Origin: Pseudeuparius sepicola | Lineage: Eukaryota > Arthropoda > Insecta > Coleoptera > Anthribidae | DNA: 64,000 bases | Assembly (NCBI GenBank): GCA_963920635.1 | Contig: OY987308.1 | Coordinates: forward strand, 2,546,225-2,610,224 | Direction: 5' to 3' | In this document: positions 1-11,299 of the stretch, one piece after another | How positions within the stretch are numbered: position 1 is the first letter of the stretch | How the letters are laid out: each line of letters opens with the position of its first letter | Translations under genes and position numbers: made by a program | Notes under the pieces: generated by a model | What the model saw: only the letters and a program-made list of their open reading frames with translations | Told to the model about the DNA's origin: nothing | Databases searched by the model: none

Positions 1-280
1 CAAAGTTCCGCTCATTTCGACCGAGGGGCGTGGCGAATAATCGAGAAACAACGCAAAGTGTCCCTACAATACAAAATAGTTCGGCTGCAACTGCGTCTGC
101 CTCTCGTCGAAAGATGGCGCTAGGCGCTACTATTACTACATATATTCAAACGTAATGATAATTTAACTCTTCACTCCTCGTATTTTTTCGGTATAATATT
201 AGGTAATATTTTGCTTATTTCGGTGGGGCGGGGGGGGGGGGGGTTGAACCCCCGAAACCCCCCCCTTGGCTACGCCCGTG
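1..280 (-). mobile_element. hAT family 1, truncated copy (right end)
   Basis: Right-hand 280 bp of the element found complete at 23396-24529 and 33903-35034; the rest lies outside the window. It shows the same G-rich then C-rich subterminal stretch and ends in the inverted repeat that reads CACGGGCGTAGCCA on the minus strand. The 8 bp after the end (281-288, ATCATTTT) are the expected half of the target duplication, but the partner is off-window. Remnant coding sequence in the other copies runs on the minus strand, hence the strand given. Confidence 0.85.
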
Positions 281-700
281 ATCATTTTAGGGTTAGCTTT
301 AAGAATAATTGCAAAATGAAGAAAATCAACGGCAACAACCAACGATGTCGAAATATTTCGAGTTAATAAAGTTAATTTTGATTGTCAAGAGTATGTCCAG
401 TTGACTGACAAAATGTTCGAATAAACCAGATTTATTTTGGTTTGGACAACTTACAAGTTGGTATCATTCTGCAAGTAACTTTTAACTTAAAGAAAGGAAA
501 AACATTGCGATTTTGTTATATTATTAAATTAATTGATACTGAGGTTATTTCTTTATTTCTTTTTATTTATTTTGTCTTTTGCCACAAAATATAAGTTAGG
601 TAAATTTTCTTCTTCTTCAGTCTTCACAAATCTCAAATATAAACATATCGATATTGCCGTAAATCGTGTCAACGTCGCAAAACAGCAGCCAATCAGCTTT

Positions 701-726
701 TTGGGCCCGTGACGTCACGGGCCCAA
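701..726. promoter_or_regulatory. 26-bp perfect palindrome centred on a CRE site
   Basis: Perfect palindrome without a spacer; its centre is TGACGTCA (710-717), the consensus cAMP-response element bound by CREB/ATF bZIP dimers, flanked by GGGCCCG on both sides. A CCAAT box lies about 10 bp upstream. No gene follows closely, so a promoter role is only inferred. It may instead be the junction of a head-to-head element. Confidence 0.45.
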
Positions 727-1221
727 GGAATTTGAATATCAAAAACGTTTTTAGGGCATTTCCCGGCCGAAAAAAAATCGGAAAAAAATATTTTCGTGTT
801 TCATTTACTAATAAGTTTCATAATCAAAAATAAAAAAAAGTATGAAACAGGCCATTGAAATGACATGTAGATGGAAGGAGTGTAGAGAGAGAAACTGGCA
901 GCCAAACTTGAGTAAGTGAAATAGTAAATAAATCACCTGATTCCGGCAAAAACCACATAACACAAAAGAGGTGTTTGTCCTAACTTTATAATTTTGTGTC
1001 CTGTGCTTCAAACGAGTTCCGTTGTCAAACGTCATTTTAATTTTCCTTCTGTCCCAAAGTCCCAAGTCCCAATACGAATAGGAGTAATTATTGTATTATT
1101 TATATTTGATTTGAGTTCGTGTCGTGGTGGCAGTTTAGTATAAAACGGCGTTGAGTTTTCTTAGTTGGTGTTTGGTTTAATATTATATTTTTAAATACAG
1201 TTTTCACGTCCTTAGTATCTT

Positions 1222-1284
1222 TAATAGTTGTACTGGATAACAAGGTTAGGTTAGTCCTAACCTTGTTATCCAGTACAACTATTA
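1222..1284. repeat. 29-bp inverted repeat with 5-bp loop
   Basis: Two perfectly complementary 29-bp arms (1222-1250 and 1256-1284) separated by TTAGT. It lies just left of the THAP foldback and may be the tip of an inverted duplication. Confidence 0.85.
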
Positions 1285-1362
1285 TATTTTTAGATCGGAG
1301 AGAAAATTTAATTTAGCTATGTGGCTATATTCTTTCTTTTTAAGTTGTAAATTACAAAAAAG

Positions 1363-1535
1363 ATGGTCAACTCCTGTTGTGTATTTGGATGTACCAAACG
1401 GGTCGGAAAGAATAAGAATAGAGGGGTTTATTTTCATTCGTAAGTCTTAAAAATATTTGCTAATAACTTTGCAGTTTTCCAAGAGATAAGGTGATATTAG
1501 AGACAAGTGGATTGCAGCAATAAAAAGGAAAAATT
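1363..1535 (+). pseudogene. THAP-domain fragment, left arm
   Basis: The ATG at 1363 opens a frame with NSCCVFGC, the first Cys pair of a C2CH THAP zinc finger, then RGVYFH. A GT donor at 1440-1441 and a CAG acceptor at 1472-1474 would remove a 35-bp intron and join to SFPRDK, the usual 'FP' segment of THAP domains. Further on, RDKWIAAIKRKNF is readable in another frame, matching the conserved Trp region. The second exon therefore carries a frameshift and the copy is broken. The remaining Cys/His pair and any transposase are not seen. Confidence 0.6.
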
Positions 1536-2166
1536 TTTTTGCTGTCTATAAGTATTTACTTGCATTTGTAGTCAACAATTTATTGAGAGCAATTTCATAT
1601 AGAATTTTGGGCAGCGCAAACTTAAAAAGTATGTAATTACTACAGTTTTTTATTTTCCAAGTCATGATAGAAACTATCACGGGAAAAACTGGCAAAATAT
1701 TGTGCTAATGAACCTAGCTCTTCGTAGTCAAAGATGGAATTAATCTTGAGGTTCTGGTCCCTTTAATAAGGTAATTATTTGTAATTATTTTTGTTAGATG
1801 CCTAAACATTAAAAATTACATAAAAATATGTAAAAGCTACCTGTCTTACATGCTTTTCCTATTGAATTTTAAAATTAATAAATCAATTAAGATAAGTAAT
1901 TAAAGCACTATATTTTGCCAGTTTTTCCCTTGATAGAGTTTCTATCATAAGATGACTTGGAAAATAAAGCAACTGTAGTAATTACATACTTTTTAAGTTT
2001 GCGCTGCCCAAAATTCTCTATGAAATCGATCTCCATAAAATGTTGACTACAAATGCAAGTAAATACCTGTAGGCGGTACACAATTTTTCCTTTTCATTGT
2101 TGCAATCCACTTGTCTCTAATATCACCTTATCTCTTGGAAAACTGCAAAGTTATTAGCAAAGATTT

Positions 2167-2280
2167 TTAAAACTTTACATATTTAATAATAAGACTTACG
2201 AATGAAAAGAAACCCCACCATTCTTGTTCTTTCCGCCCCGTTTGGTAGCTACATCCAAATACACAACAGGAGTTGACCTT
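2167..2280 (-). pseudogene. THAP-domain fragment, right arm
   Basis: Mirror copy of the fragment at 1363. NSCCVFGC is preserved, but the start codon is changed (AAG in place of ATG) and the frame after the Cys pair diverges. It is read through by a longer accidental frame. Clearly a relic. Confidence 0.6.
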
Positions 2281-2934
2281 CTTTTTTTTGTAATCTATAA
2301 CTACAACAGAGAGAATATAGCCAGATAGCTTAATTAAATGTTCTCTCTGATCTAAGTTTTTTTCGATGACTACTATGGGGATCTCGGAAACTAACAGAGC
2401 TGGAACAAAGGTTAAATGGGGAAAGAATTGCGGTTTTGAATGCTCAATGTAATGCCGCTTTTGGATTTGTAAAAAGTTCATGACTCACTAGATATTTTGA
2501 AAAGAGTGATTTTTTGCTATTTCATCAGGTATCTGTAGCTCCGTTATTTCTGATTATACAGAAAAACGGTAGAGACAAAGATTGTATGATAATTGTGGGC
2601 TTAATAAGATACATATTCTAATCCAATTTTTTATGTTGTTTGTGATTTTTGAGATATGGAACGTAAATCATAGTTGGCTGTGGCAAATCGGCCATTTTTT
2701 GAGCTTTCCAAAGATATAATACTCGCCATTGTTATTATAAAAAATAAAAGAGCTATGGCTAATTTTCTGATTTTTTTTCACATAGTCAACCATGGAATAT
2801 TTCATAATTACTTTCTATTTTATAATTAGACATACTTCAAACTTTCTAATATTGTGTTTTTAGCTGGTAACAAAATGTAACAAAATAAAACAAAAATTAA
2901 AAAACTCAAATTCAAATTATTATTATTTTAAAAG

Positions 2935-3150
2935 GTGTTCAAACAATCCACCATTATTATTTATGCAAATATTGCATCTTTTTAAATCTGAATTTGTCGC
3001 CTTTCTTAGAGAGCGCCTGTCAATATTGGCAATTTCTTCTAACACGCAGCTGCTCTTAATTCAACAATTGTCTCATACTTTATTTTGTACTGTTCCCCAC
3101 AAAAGGAAGTCCAAAACTGACAAATCGGGGGATCGGGGCGGCCAGGAAAT
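2935..3150 (-). pseudogene. Tc1/mariner-type transposase C-terminus, relic
   Basis: Minus-strand translation gives WPPRSPDLSVLDFLLWG followed, after a stop and frame changes, by an ELRAA segment and NICINNNGGLFEHLL. This is the last catalytic block and C-terminal tail of DDE transposases of the Tc1/mariner class (the Asp in LDF corresponds to the third catalytic residue). The N-terminal helix-turn-helix and first two catalytic residues are absent. The same tail occurs at 60780-60996. Confidence 0.75.
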
Positions 3151-3437
3151 AGGTCTATTTCTCCCTATCCAACTATTTGGATAGAGCTGATCTAAGTAAT
3201 TTCTTATGGGCAAATAATTAGGTGGTGGAGCTCCATCATGATAATTTTTGTTTTATTACATATGTCTTATTATAAAATAGATCGTAATTATGAAAATATT
3301 CCATGTGAAAATTTAAAAAAACAATAAGAAAATTAGCCAGAGCTCTTTTATTTTTTACAATAGCTATGCCGAGTATTATATCTTTGGAAAGCCCAAAAAA
3401 TATGCGATTTTATAAGGCCACAGCCAACTATGATTTA

Positions 3438-4762
3438 CAGTGTGTCCCACTTAAGGACTGACCACCCCTGTAAAATTTTTATTTATGGCTCGATTTCCAT
3501 AAACTTTTTTTTGTTGAATAGAGCTTCAAAAAATGGCATTAAATGTATAATTCAGGTACCTCGTGCCTTAAATTCATGGCCCACTGAGACGGTGTTTTAG
3601 TGCTTAAATTTAGAAAAATACTATTAGGGATTTTTTTAGAGGAAAATCAATGCCTGATTCTTATTCAGCGTTGTTCGAAACCCAAAGGTACCAATTTGCA
3701 TTACCATAGCTCTACAGGGTGTTTCAAAATTTTTAGTGTCCCACTTAATTAGTGACCACCCCTGTAAAATTTTTATTTTTAGCACGATTTCATAAACTTT
3801 TTTTTTGTTGGATAGAGCTTCAATAATGGCATTAAATGCATAATTCAGGTGCCTCGTGCGTTACATTCATGGCCCACTGAGACGAAGTTTTAGTGCTGAA
3901 ATTTCGAGAAGTACTATTAGGGACTTTTTTAGAGAAAAATTAATGCTAGATTTTTTATTGAATTGAAATGACTGAAATTTGAGTTTATGTTATGTTGTGT
4001 TGTTTATTCATATATTTGATGATATTAAATTAAATTAAAAATTTGTTCGCTAGTAAATTTTTGAAAGAATATAGTGTTCCTCATGAATATTTTAGTGACC
4101 AACTTACCAGAAATTAAGAAAATTAATTAAAAATTAGTACGTTTTTGTTTGGAACCTCTCACTGCATGTAAGAATCCGGCCTTACTTTTCCTTTTAATTT
4201 TTTTAGAGCACCCTGTGGAGCTATGGTAATGCAAATTGGTACGTTTGGGTTTCCGATAACGCTGAACAAGAAATCGGCATTAATTTTCCTCTAAAATATC
4301 CCTAATAGTACTTCTCGAAATTTCAGCCCTCAGTGGGCCATGAATTTAACGCACGAAGCACCTGAATTATGCATTTAATGCCATTTTTAAAGCTCTACCG
4401 AAACAAAAAGTTTATGAAGATCGAGCTATAAATAAAAATTTTACGGAGGTGGTCAGCCCTTAAGTCTGGCAATAAAAATTTTGAAACTCCCTGTAGAGCT
4501 ACGGCAAAGCAAATTGGTACGTTTGGGTTTCGAACAATGCTGAATAAGAGTCTGGCATTAATTTTTCTCTAAAAAAATCCCTAATAGTACTTCTCGAAAT
4601 TTCAGCACTAAAACACCGTCTCAGTGGGCCATGACTTTAACGCACGAGGCACCTGAATTTCATGCCATTTTTGAAGCTCTATCCAACAAAAAAAAGTTTA
4701 TGAAAATCGAGCTATAAATAAAAATTTTACTGGGGTGGTCAGTCCTTAAGTGGGACACACTG
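3438..4762. mobile_element. Nested foldback with TA target duplication
   Basis: Terminal inverted repeats start CAGTGTGTCCCACTTAAG and the element is flanked by TA on both sides. It sits inside the CAGGGTGAG foldback: the host reads through from '...tgattta' to 'taaaaaacacaag', as in the uninterrupted copy at 61260. Internal segments repeat the terminal theme (3712-3780, 4465-4510), so it may be composite. No coding sequence recognised. Confidence 0.8.
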
Positions 4763-5039
4763 TATATAAAAAAACACAAGTTTATGTCATATCTCAAAAA
4801 TCACAAACAACATAAAAAATTCGATCTTATTACGCCCAAAATTATCTACAATTTTAGTCTCTACAGTTTTTCTGTATAATCAGAAATAACGGAGCTACAG
4901 AGATCTGATGAAATAGCAAAAAATCACTCTTTTCAAAATATCTAGTGAGCCATGAACTTTTTTAAAAATCCAAAAGGGGCATTAGATTGAGCATTCAATA
5001 CCGCAATTCTTTCCCCATTTAACTTTTGTTCTAGCTCTG

Positions 5040-5507
5040 CTAGTTTCCGAGATCCCCATAGTGGACATCGAAAAAACTCACCCTGTATAAAATAACTAAT
5101 ACAGTATTGAAGAAAACGACAAGCGCAACGTCGCGTCTGGAACTTAATTCAAGTTTATAAACATCGATAACGGAATCAAAAACATGTTTTAAAAATGTAT
5201 TTTCGTTATCAGTATTTCCCATTTCAGACATGCCTGGTTCAGTTTCAGAATATCCCTTTTCTAATGCTGAGGAAGCAGACGAAAAGTTATTCAAAGCCGT
5301 AGGTACGTAAACGTCCCCTAAAAGAAAATACGCCGTAATTTCTTCCTCCCCGAGATTGAATCGCATTGGGGGTCGAGCAAAAGAACGAGAAATGTGATTA
5401 TGTGCGGTAAAAAGAATGTCGAGATAAGTCTGAGGCATTCCGCTATGCGGAATAGAACTGGAGAAGCGAAATTCGCGAGCGGTCTTTAAACGAAAATTTG
5501 CACGCAT
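5040..5507 (-). CDS. Exon-like open frame, function unknown
   Basis: A 155-codon frame from an ATG at 5507. Its composition is less AT-rich than its surroundings and looks protein-like, with a hydrophobic stretch near residues 126-140 (VALVVFFNTVLVILY) suggesting one membrane segment after a polar first 120 residues. The last dozen residues are encoded by the end of the CAGGGTGAG element. At that border the minus strand reads ACAGG/GTGAGT, a good splice donor, so the frame could be a first coding exon ending near 5086 instead of a complete gene. I do not recognise the family. Confidence 0.3.
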   Translation of the reverse strand: MRANFRLKTAREFRFSSSIPHSGMPQTYLDILFTAHNHISRSFARPPMRFNLGEEEITAYFLLGDVYVPTALNNFSSASSALEKGYSETEPGMSEMGNTDNENTFLKHVFDSVIDVYKLELSSRRDVALVVFFNTVLVILYRVSFFDVHYGDLGN

Positions 5508-5581
5508 TGAAAACTCGTGGTATCAACTCCCGGATGTTTCAATTTATATTATTTCACTCTGCACGTTCTAAGTGAACAGCG

Positions 5582-5698
5582 ATGACCACCGACCCTTGGG
5601 AAAAGGGCCACGTGACGTTGGTCCTGTCGCAAAACAAACAGGACGAGTCCTCTAGACTGAATTTAGAGCAGGCGGAGGAAATTGTGCAAAGCAGCTAA
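5582..5698 (+). other. Short exon-like open frame
   Basis: 38 codons from ATG to TAA with balanced codon use and a charged, gap-free sequence (starts MTTDPWEKGHVTL). It is divergent from the minus-strand frame that starts 74 bp away. No homologue recognised; chance is a fair alternative. Confidence 0.15.
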
Positions 5699-5699
5699 T

Positions 5700-6385
5700 T
5701 CGATAGAGGATCCCCTTTCAGCTGCAATTAGCTTCGCTACAATCGGAGCTGATTTTAATTTTTAAAGGCAGGCACACTAGAAATGTACTGCAGTTGAACG
5801 GTAATAGAATCAGGGTTAACGAAGGCTTAGAAATATGCGGAGCTGCTAAAGGTCAACTTAATTCTGAAATATTTTTCTTCCTGAATTGATTTTATCACCA
5901 CTTTAAGGTAAACATATTATGGCAAAGTCTGTAAGAAGTGCCTCCACGTTTGGCAAATTTAACTAAACCAAGCAGTTCCTTTTCGGTGCTTCTCTAAATT
6001 CCTGGAAAGCCACTTTTATTGGCGCGTGGCAATTCTAACGTCGTGATTTTTCTGGAATCGATAAAAAAGAAGAAACAAGGCGAAGCTTTTCTACGGAAAC
6101 AAACGGGGCCGATCTTATTCTTTTAAAATACGCCTCCACAGTATTCCAGCGTAAATTTTCCAGAGGCCCTCGTTTCCGGTCTCGTGAGATAAATTTGGGA
6201 ACAACCCGCATTTTCGGTGTGTAGATAGAGTTTGGCGAAGACTATATAGGGTGTTTAAGGTTTCAGGGCTTTGTACTCAAGAAATACCTAACCTGCATGT
6301 ACAATTCGATCGTTCGGTTTTCAAATTTTCCTCAAAAATAAATGAAAAACGCGGGGAGGGGCTCATTTATCCCCACAGCTATTCC
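5700..6385. other. No gene seen
   Basis: Unique-looking sequence. The only landmark is TATAGGGTGTTTAAGG at about 6246, which resembles an isolated MITE terminus. Confidence 0.4.
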
Positions 6386-6389
6386 TGAT

Positions 6390-7246
6390 GTACAGGGTGA
6401 TCATTTTAAGACGCCCAGCATCTCCGTTAGTGGAAAACGGCCAAAGGTAATATGGAGATATTATACAGGGTTTCCCAACGAAAACTTGACCCCCAAAAAT
6501 CAGAAAACTGAAAAATATTTGAAAATTCGCCGAGACCCGTCGATTTTTTTTGGGGGGGGGGAGCTTTTTTGGCAGTCAAGCCAACCCGATATGTTCATCC
6601 CCCTAATCCCTAGCAACCCCAACTTTAAAATTTCAAATCCCCCTTATGGCTCGCCATTTTAAAGCCCTTTTTATTGCGAATACAGTGATGTATCGTTTTT
6701 ACAATTCTGTTCAGATTTGACAGAATTTATTGCCTAAAAACGGAAAGTCGACAATCCACTGTACGCGTAGTCATTTCTACACAAATGCCCGCCACTAATA
6801 AGTTTTTTATCTACTACACACGACCAAATTACCTAGTTTTTATTGACGTGTCGATCAGTTTACAAAAAAGTCAAGTAAATCATTAAGTGATATATATTTT
6901 TGGAATGGTAATTTTTTGCTCTATTAAAAAATACAAAAATATACAAGGTGTTCTATTTAAAAAATAGTTTTTTCATCGGTAACCCTAAAACCATTGACTT
7001 GAAAAAAAAAATGTAGTGCAGCGTTGGATTCAACGCAAAAAAGTGCTTTAGGAATATTTTTACAGAAACGCAAAATTTTCAACCCGAAAAAAGATCGGCG
7101 ACAGATATTGATTTGCGGTTTTCGCCATTAAAAGTTTATAAAAAAAATGAGCCTCAGACACAGATATCAGTTTTCGTCTACCTCCTTCAAAAATAGGAGA
7201 CTGTATCCTTTTAAAAGTGTCCAATTTGGCTCACCCTGTACTTGTT
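6390..7246. mobile_element. Possible MITE with short CAGGGTGA ends
   Basis: Begins TACAGGGTGATC and ends with the reverse complement of TACAGGGTGAGC, about 0.86 kb apart. The inverted match is only about 12 bp and the arms do not pair further, so two unrelated termini are possible. The plus-strand frame 6342-6662 crosses the left end and is not credible. Confidence 0.35.
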
Positions 7247-7249
7247 TAA

Positions 7250-8577
7250 ACTGAAAGACTAATTTGGTTTCCGACCCTTTTTAACCTAAAAACACAAACG
7301 TAAATTCAAACCGGCGCTGTTTTGCATACTATTCACGAAAGACTGGAAACGCCTTAAAACCTACAAATAACGCGGCTAACTAAAAGCTAATTTGGACCCA
7401 CTCTCGCATTTTATTAAGTCGACCCACTTTCCGTGCCAACAATACGTTTCCTACCCTTCTGAAGGCACGAGTTGTTGAACTGCCCTCTAGTTTATTGCGG
7501 AAGTTAAACGTTATCGTTTGTGGCTTGAAGGAATGTCATTGATGTAGTAGAATTATTTCAAATTTAAAACTTACGACCAACAACAGGCGCAATTTTCCAT
7601 AGGTCGCGACTTATTCTGCTTTACTATCTGTACGTCCGACGGTGCAGGAAAATATTTTATTATGTATATTACTACCTGACCGTCTGACGGCGCAGAAAGA
7701 TTTCTTGCTACCTTACCGTGCTACCGTGCCGACTGAAATTGTTTCTATCTGGCCGTCCCAAACGATTCACTAACTTTTCTTATGCAATTTCACAAGGATC
7801 GCAAAGTTTTTATAGCATACTGGAGGTAGCTCTGCCAAATTCGTGGCTACTTGTGGTGTACCGCAAGGCTCACACCTTGATCCACCGCACATATTTCTAG
7901 CTGCATAAATGACATTGTTGATAGTTTGCCATTTAGGAAACGATTGCTTCCAATGCGATTGTAACATATTTTAGTGGCGTTTAAAACTTTATATTTGTTT
8001 TCAGGGCAATTCGTGCCAATCACACAACTTTAGTTGGACTTTCGGCTTATAGAATACGTGCTAAGCTTCTCGTGGACCGCCTTCTTTGGGATTTTTACGT
8101 TTTACTGCCTCGTTTACGATACGGTCGTGACTAACCCTCTAAAAACCGGCATCTACCGCATTTTATTAGACACTGTTGGAATCAACTAGTTGTAATATCC
8201 TAATTTTGCAATACGTTTCGCAAAGCTCTCACAAAATTTTCCTCGATTCTCCTTTGTCTTTCTATCCTTCATTAGTAGGAGATTGTTTGTGTAAAAGAGG
8301 AACTCCGTCAAAACAAAGTGCTAAATTATAAGAGACATAGATTGATTGCCCAGCTTGTTCAGGTAAAGTTAGAGCCAAACGGGAAATACACTCCTTTAAT
8401 CTTTTAGTGTTTCTCTATGATGGATTCTGTTTACTTACTTAAAATGTCCCTGGATATCGATACTAACAGACGGAAAATTGATCTGTATATACCGTTAGTT
8501 TACTTTCTTTCTTTACTTACTATTTCAAAACAATTCCTAAGGCCCTACTTCACAGTTTCGAACAGCGTATATTGTAG
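7250..8577. other. No gene seen
   Basis: Unique-looking sequence with short CCGTC/GACGG-type motifs around 7630-7750; no coding, RNA or element signature recognised. Confidence 0.4.
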
Positions 8578-10188
8578 CGTTGTTATACATCGCTCTCTCT
8601 GACAAACTAGACGAAAAGAAGAAAAAAATGAGAGGACTCTCGTGTAGAATCCGAGAGACGTTCGATCCTGCTTTCTTGAAGTGTTTGCTGTTCGATTTAA
8701 ACTGAAACCTGCAGATGTGGCAAGGAATACCGTTTTAAATTGTTTTCTGCTGGGAACAAAGGATGTCCTGTTTGTAGGCAAGAAAATATATGCGACAAAA
8801 GCCTTTAGCAACAGTAATATTATTCTTTTTATTCGTATCATGAAAACTGTCTCGTATTGACGTTGCAGTTCTAGAGCTCACCAACTTTAAGTTTTCAGTT
8901 TGAAAGTGCTTAATTTCAGAGGAATGTACCTAGCTAGTAGGTAGCAAATTGGATTTCAGCGTAAGGACTCTAAATCGCGCAAAAAGTTAAGGACTTGCGA
9001 AAGTTTTAAATGGCCTATTAATCAATATCGGGTAAACTTTACCCTAAATGGGAAACACTTTAAATCACCTTAAAACGACACGGGTTCGATTAACAGAGTG
9101 TTGTTTGGCTAGGGCTACGTACAAAGTTTTAAAGCGAGACATTTTTAAAGGCCGTTATTGTTACAAAATATTTTATAAAATAAAACAAGCAAATATATGT
9201 CTGTTAAAATAAGCTTTTAAAACATCGTTTGGAATAATCGTCTCTTCCACTTGTTGAACAGATTATACAAATCTTCAAAATAGTGCATCATTTGGTGCAA
9301 TTCACACAATAACTAGGAGCATAATATTTTTTCAAGCATATTGTAATTTTATATTAACATGTACTTATAAAAACTTTGCTAATATGACAAAATTGCAAAA
9401 TACTGACTGAAAAGAAAAATTCTTACCGTAAAATGAATGTAAATCTCAATAAAACTGGATATTTAAATTCTGATATGCTAGAAACTGACACATTTGTATA
9501 TCTAACCAATAGCAATACCCGATTTTTGGAAAACAACAATGAAATTCAGACATGCTCAGGTCTTTCATATAAGAGACCAGTCTTGGTCTCACTCCACTCA
9601 GTCTTCCAGTAGAACTCAACATTTTTGAAGACATCTATTATTGTTAGTAAGAAAAAAGATGAATCTTTTTTTGTGGGGATGCATTCAATTATTGGCCAGT
9701 ATAAAGAAAATTGATTTTTTTTAAATTACCGATTTCGAAATAGATTATCAAGTTTTTTGATAACAACAAATTTATTAGAATGGAAGACTTGATTCCAAAT
9801 AATTTTCTTTTGTTTTTAATATAATAATACGTTATTATTTTTGTTTACGTAATTGTCACAAAATATCAAATATAGTATTTAGGTTATAATTTTGAAATGT
9901 CATGTTTATGTGATTGTCTAAAAAACTAATGACATATTATAAAGTTCCTAAAGTTTATAAAAATAAAAAAATAGAAATATGAATAATAATTTCTTTTATT
10001 ATTTCTTTAGGAGTAAGTATGAATAAATATTACTTAGATTTTCGATGTCTGATCTTTTATTCATTGCATTATCATTTTTATTGATTTAAAAAGCAAAACT
10101 TTTGTGGTATTATTAAATTATTATTATTAAATTGATAAGTAAGTTCACTAAAGCACTCGAATTTATTTTAATTAATTTACAATCGCTT

Positions 10189-10266
10189 TTATGTGGTTAT
10201 ACGGTCTTTTAAATGCCTAGATGTTTGACCAATATATACTTTATTACAATTTGCACAAGGAATTTC
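10189..10266 (-). pseudogene. GIY-YIG endonuclease fragment
   Basis: Minus-strand translation EIPCANCNKVYIGQTSRHL followed by KDRITT and a stop. The CxxC pair followed by YIGQT is the hallmark of the endonuclease domain at the end of Penelope polyproteins. Only about 25 residues remain; the reverse transcriptase is absent. Confidence 0.7.
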
Positions 10267-10932
10267 CTAAACAACTCCCGACTTCTCAAATAAATTTATT
10301 GGTGTTTTAACTTTTGAATGAATGAATTATAATAACACAAAAGTTTTGCAATTAGAAAAAATTACTATAAACGGATTTTTCTTGAAATGGTTGAGATCAA
10401 TAAAAATGATAATGCAATGAATAAAAGATCAGACACAGAAAATCTAAGTAATATTTATTCATACTTACTCCTAAAGAAATAATAAAAGAAATTATTATTC
10501 ATATTTCTAGTTTTTTATTTTTATAAACTTTAGGAACTTTATAATATGTCATTAGTTTTTTAGACAATCACATAAACATGAGATTTCAAAATTATAACCT
10601 AAGTACTATATTTGATATTTTGTGACAATTACGTAAACAAAAATAATAACCTATTATTATATGAAAAACAAAAGATAATTATTTGGAATCAAGTCTTCCA
10701 TTCTAATAAATACGTTGTTATCAAAAAACTTGATAATCTATTTCAAAATCCGTTAAAAAAATTTTATTAAATTTTTTAAATAATGTCTTGTAAAAATTAT
10801 ATATAGATATTTTATTAAGATTCTTATATTAATCACGGACTATGTTAGCTTTATCAAACAAACTTAAAGTTGGTAAGTACATTGTAAACTCTATAATTTT
10901 ATTTATTTAACTAAATGTAATATTTATTGTAG

Positions 10933-10975
10933 TTGTCCTGAAGAAGGAATAAAAAATATTCCGAAAGCTTGACAA
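10933..10975 (+). ncRNA. Hammerhead-ribozyme-like motif 1
   Basis: Helix I TTGTC (10933-10937) pairs with GACAA (10971-10975). The core CTGAAGA follows at 10938-10944, then one extra A. Helix II is GGAATA/TATTCC with a 5-nt loop, followed by GAAA at 10963-10966. Helix III would be the palindrome AGCT (10966-10969), too short to fold alone, with U at the cleavage position 10970. Known hammerheads occur in Penelope terminal regions; activity here is inferred. Confidence 0.6.
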
Positions 10976-11299
10976 ATAACAAATAGTTTTCTTTATACTG
11001 GCCAATAATTGACTGCATCCCCACAAAAAAGATTCATATTTTTTCTTCTTAAAGTCAGTCACAACTAACCACTCCTTATTATATATGTTAGTTTTACTTT
11101 TTCTGAGGTGCATTAAAAACAAATCCTTGTGTATATTAGGATCTTACTATTACCACAAATTCTGCGCCCAGAAACACAATCATCCCCCTCAACTCTCTGG
11201 TAGCTTATCATCTCAACTTGTTTGGGTAAACACTTTTTCTCAAAAAAGCCACGCAGAATCGAATTGCACTCGTGTTTCGATCAGCGAAGATTCTAGCGT

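Larger units (their letters stand above)
289..1289. other. Non-coding stretch, no gene seen
   Basis: AT-rich sequence with no convincing reading frame. It contains a CCAAT motif near 689, the CRE-centred palindrome at 701-726 and the hairpin at 1222-1284. The minus-strand frame 808-1065 has no recognisable domain and looks accidental. Confidence 0.5.
1290..2355. mobile_element. THAP-encoding foldback element
   Basis: A long imperfect inverted repeat: left arm about 1290-1715, right arm about 1905-2355, with TTAGATC at the outer left and GATCTAA at the outer right. Both arms carry the same start of a THAP-domain gene. THAP zinc fingers bind DNA and occur in P-element-type transposases, so a P-like origin is likely, though no catalytic domain is present. 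The right end abuts a truncated copy of the CAGGGTGAG element without that element's first bases. Confidence 0.7.
2356..5087. mobile_element. Mariner-like foldback, CAGGGTGAG family
   Basis: Arms 2356-2790 and 4770-5087 are inverted copies. The right end reads, on the minus strand, CAGGGTGAGTTTTTTCGATG; the left end lacks its first bases. The same family recurs at 47430-48029 (one arm) and 60209-61597 (both arms). A transposase C-terminal relic lies inside (2935-3150). A separate foldback (3438-4762) is inserted in it. Confidence 0.75.
9650..11082. mobile_element. Penelope-like fragment with inverted terminal arms
   Basis: Left arm about 9655-10085 pairs with right arm about 10410-10790 and 10975-11050. 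Between them lies a GIY-YIG relic (10189-10266). The right arm has an extra segment containing a hammerhead-like motif, missing from the left arm. Both sides of the insertion show TGTTAG, a possible target duplication in the duplicated host unit. Confidence 0.6.
8578..11299 (+). repeat. Tandem duplication, copy A
   Basis: Sequence 8578-9650 plus 11085-11299 is repeated at 11300-13770 in the same orientation at clearly less than full identity. Without insertions each unit is about 1.3 kb. Copy A is split by a Penelope fragment (9650-11082). Neither copy shows a credible coding frame, so it looks like host non-coding sequence. Confidence 0.75.

Noticed and set aside
6342..6662. 106-codon plus-strand frame
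   Set aside because: Crosses a MITE end and includes a G-run; no domain.
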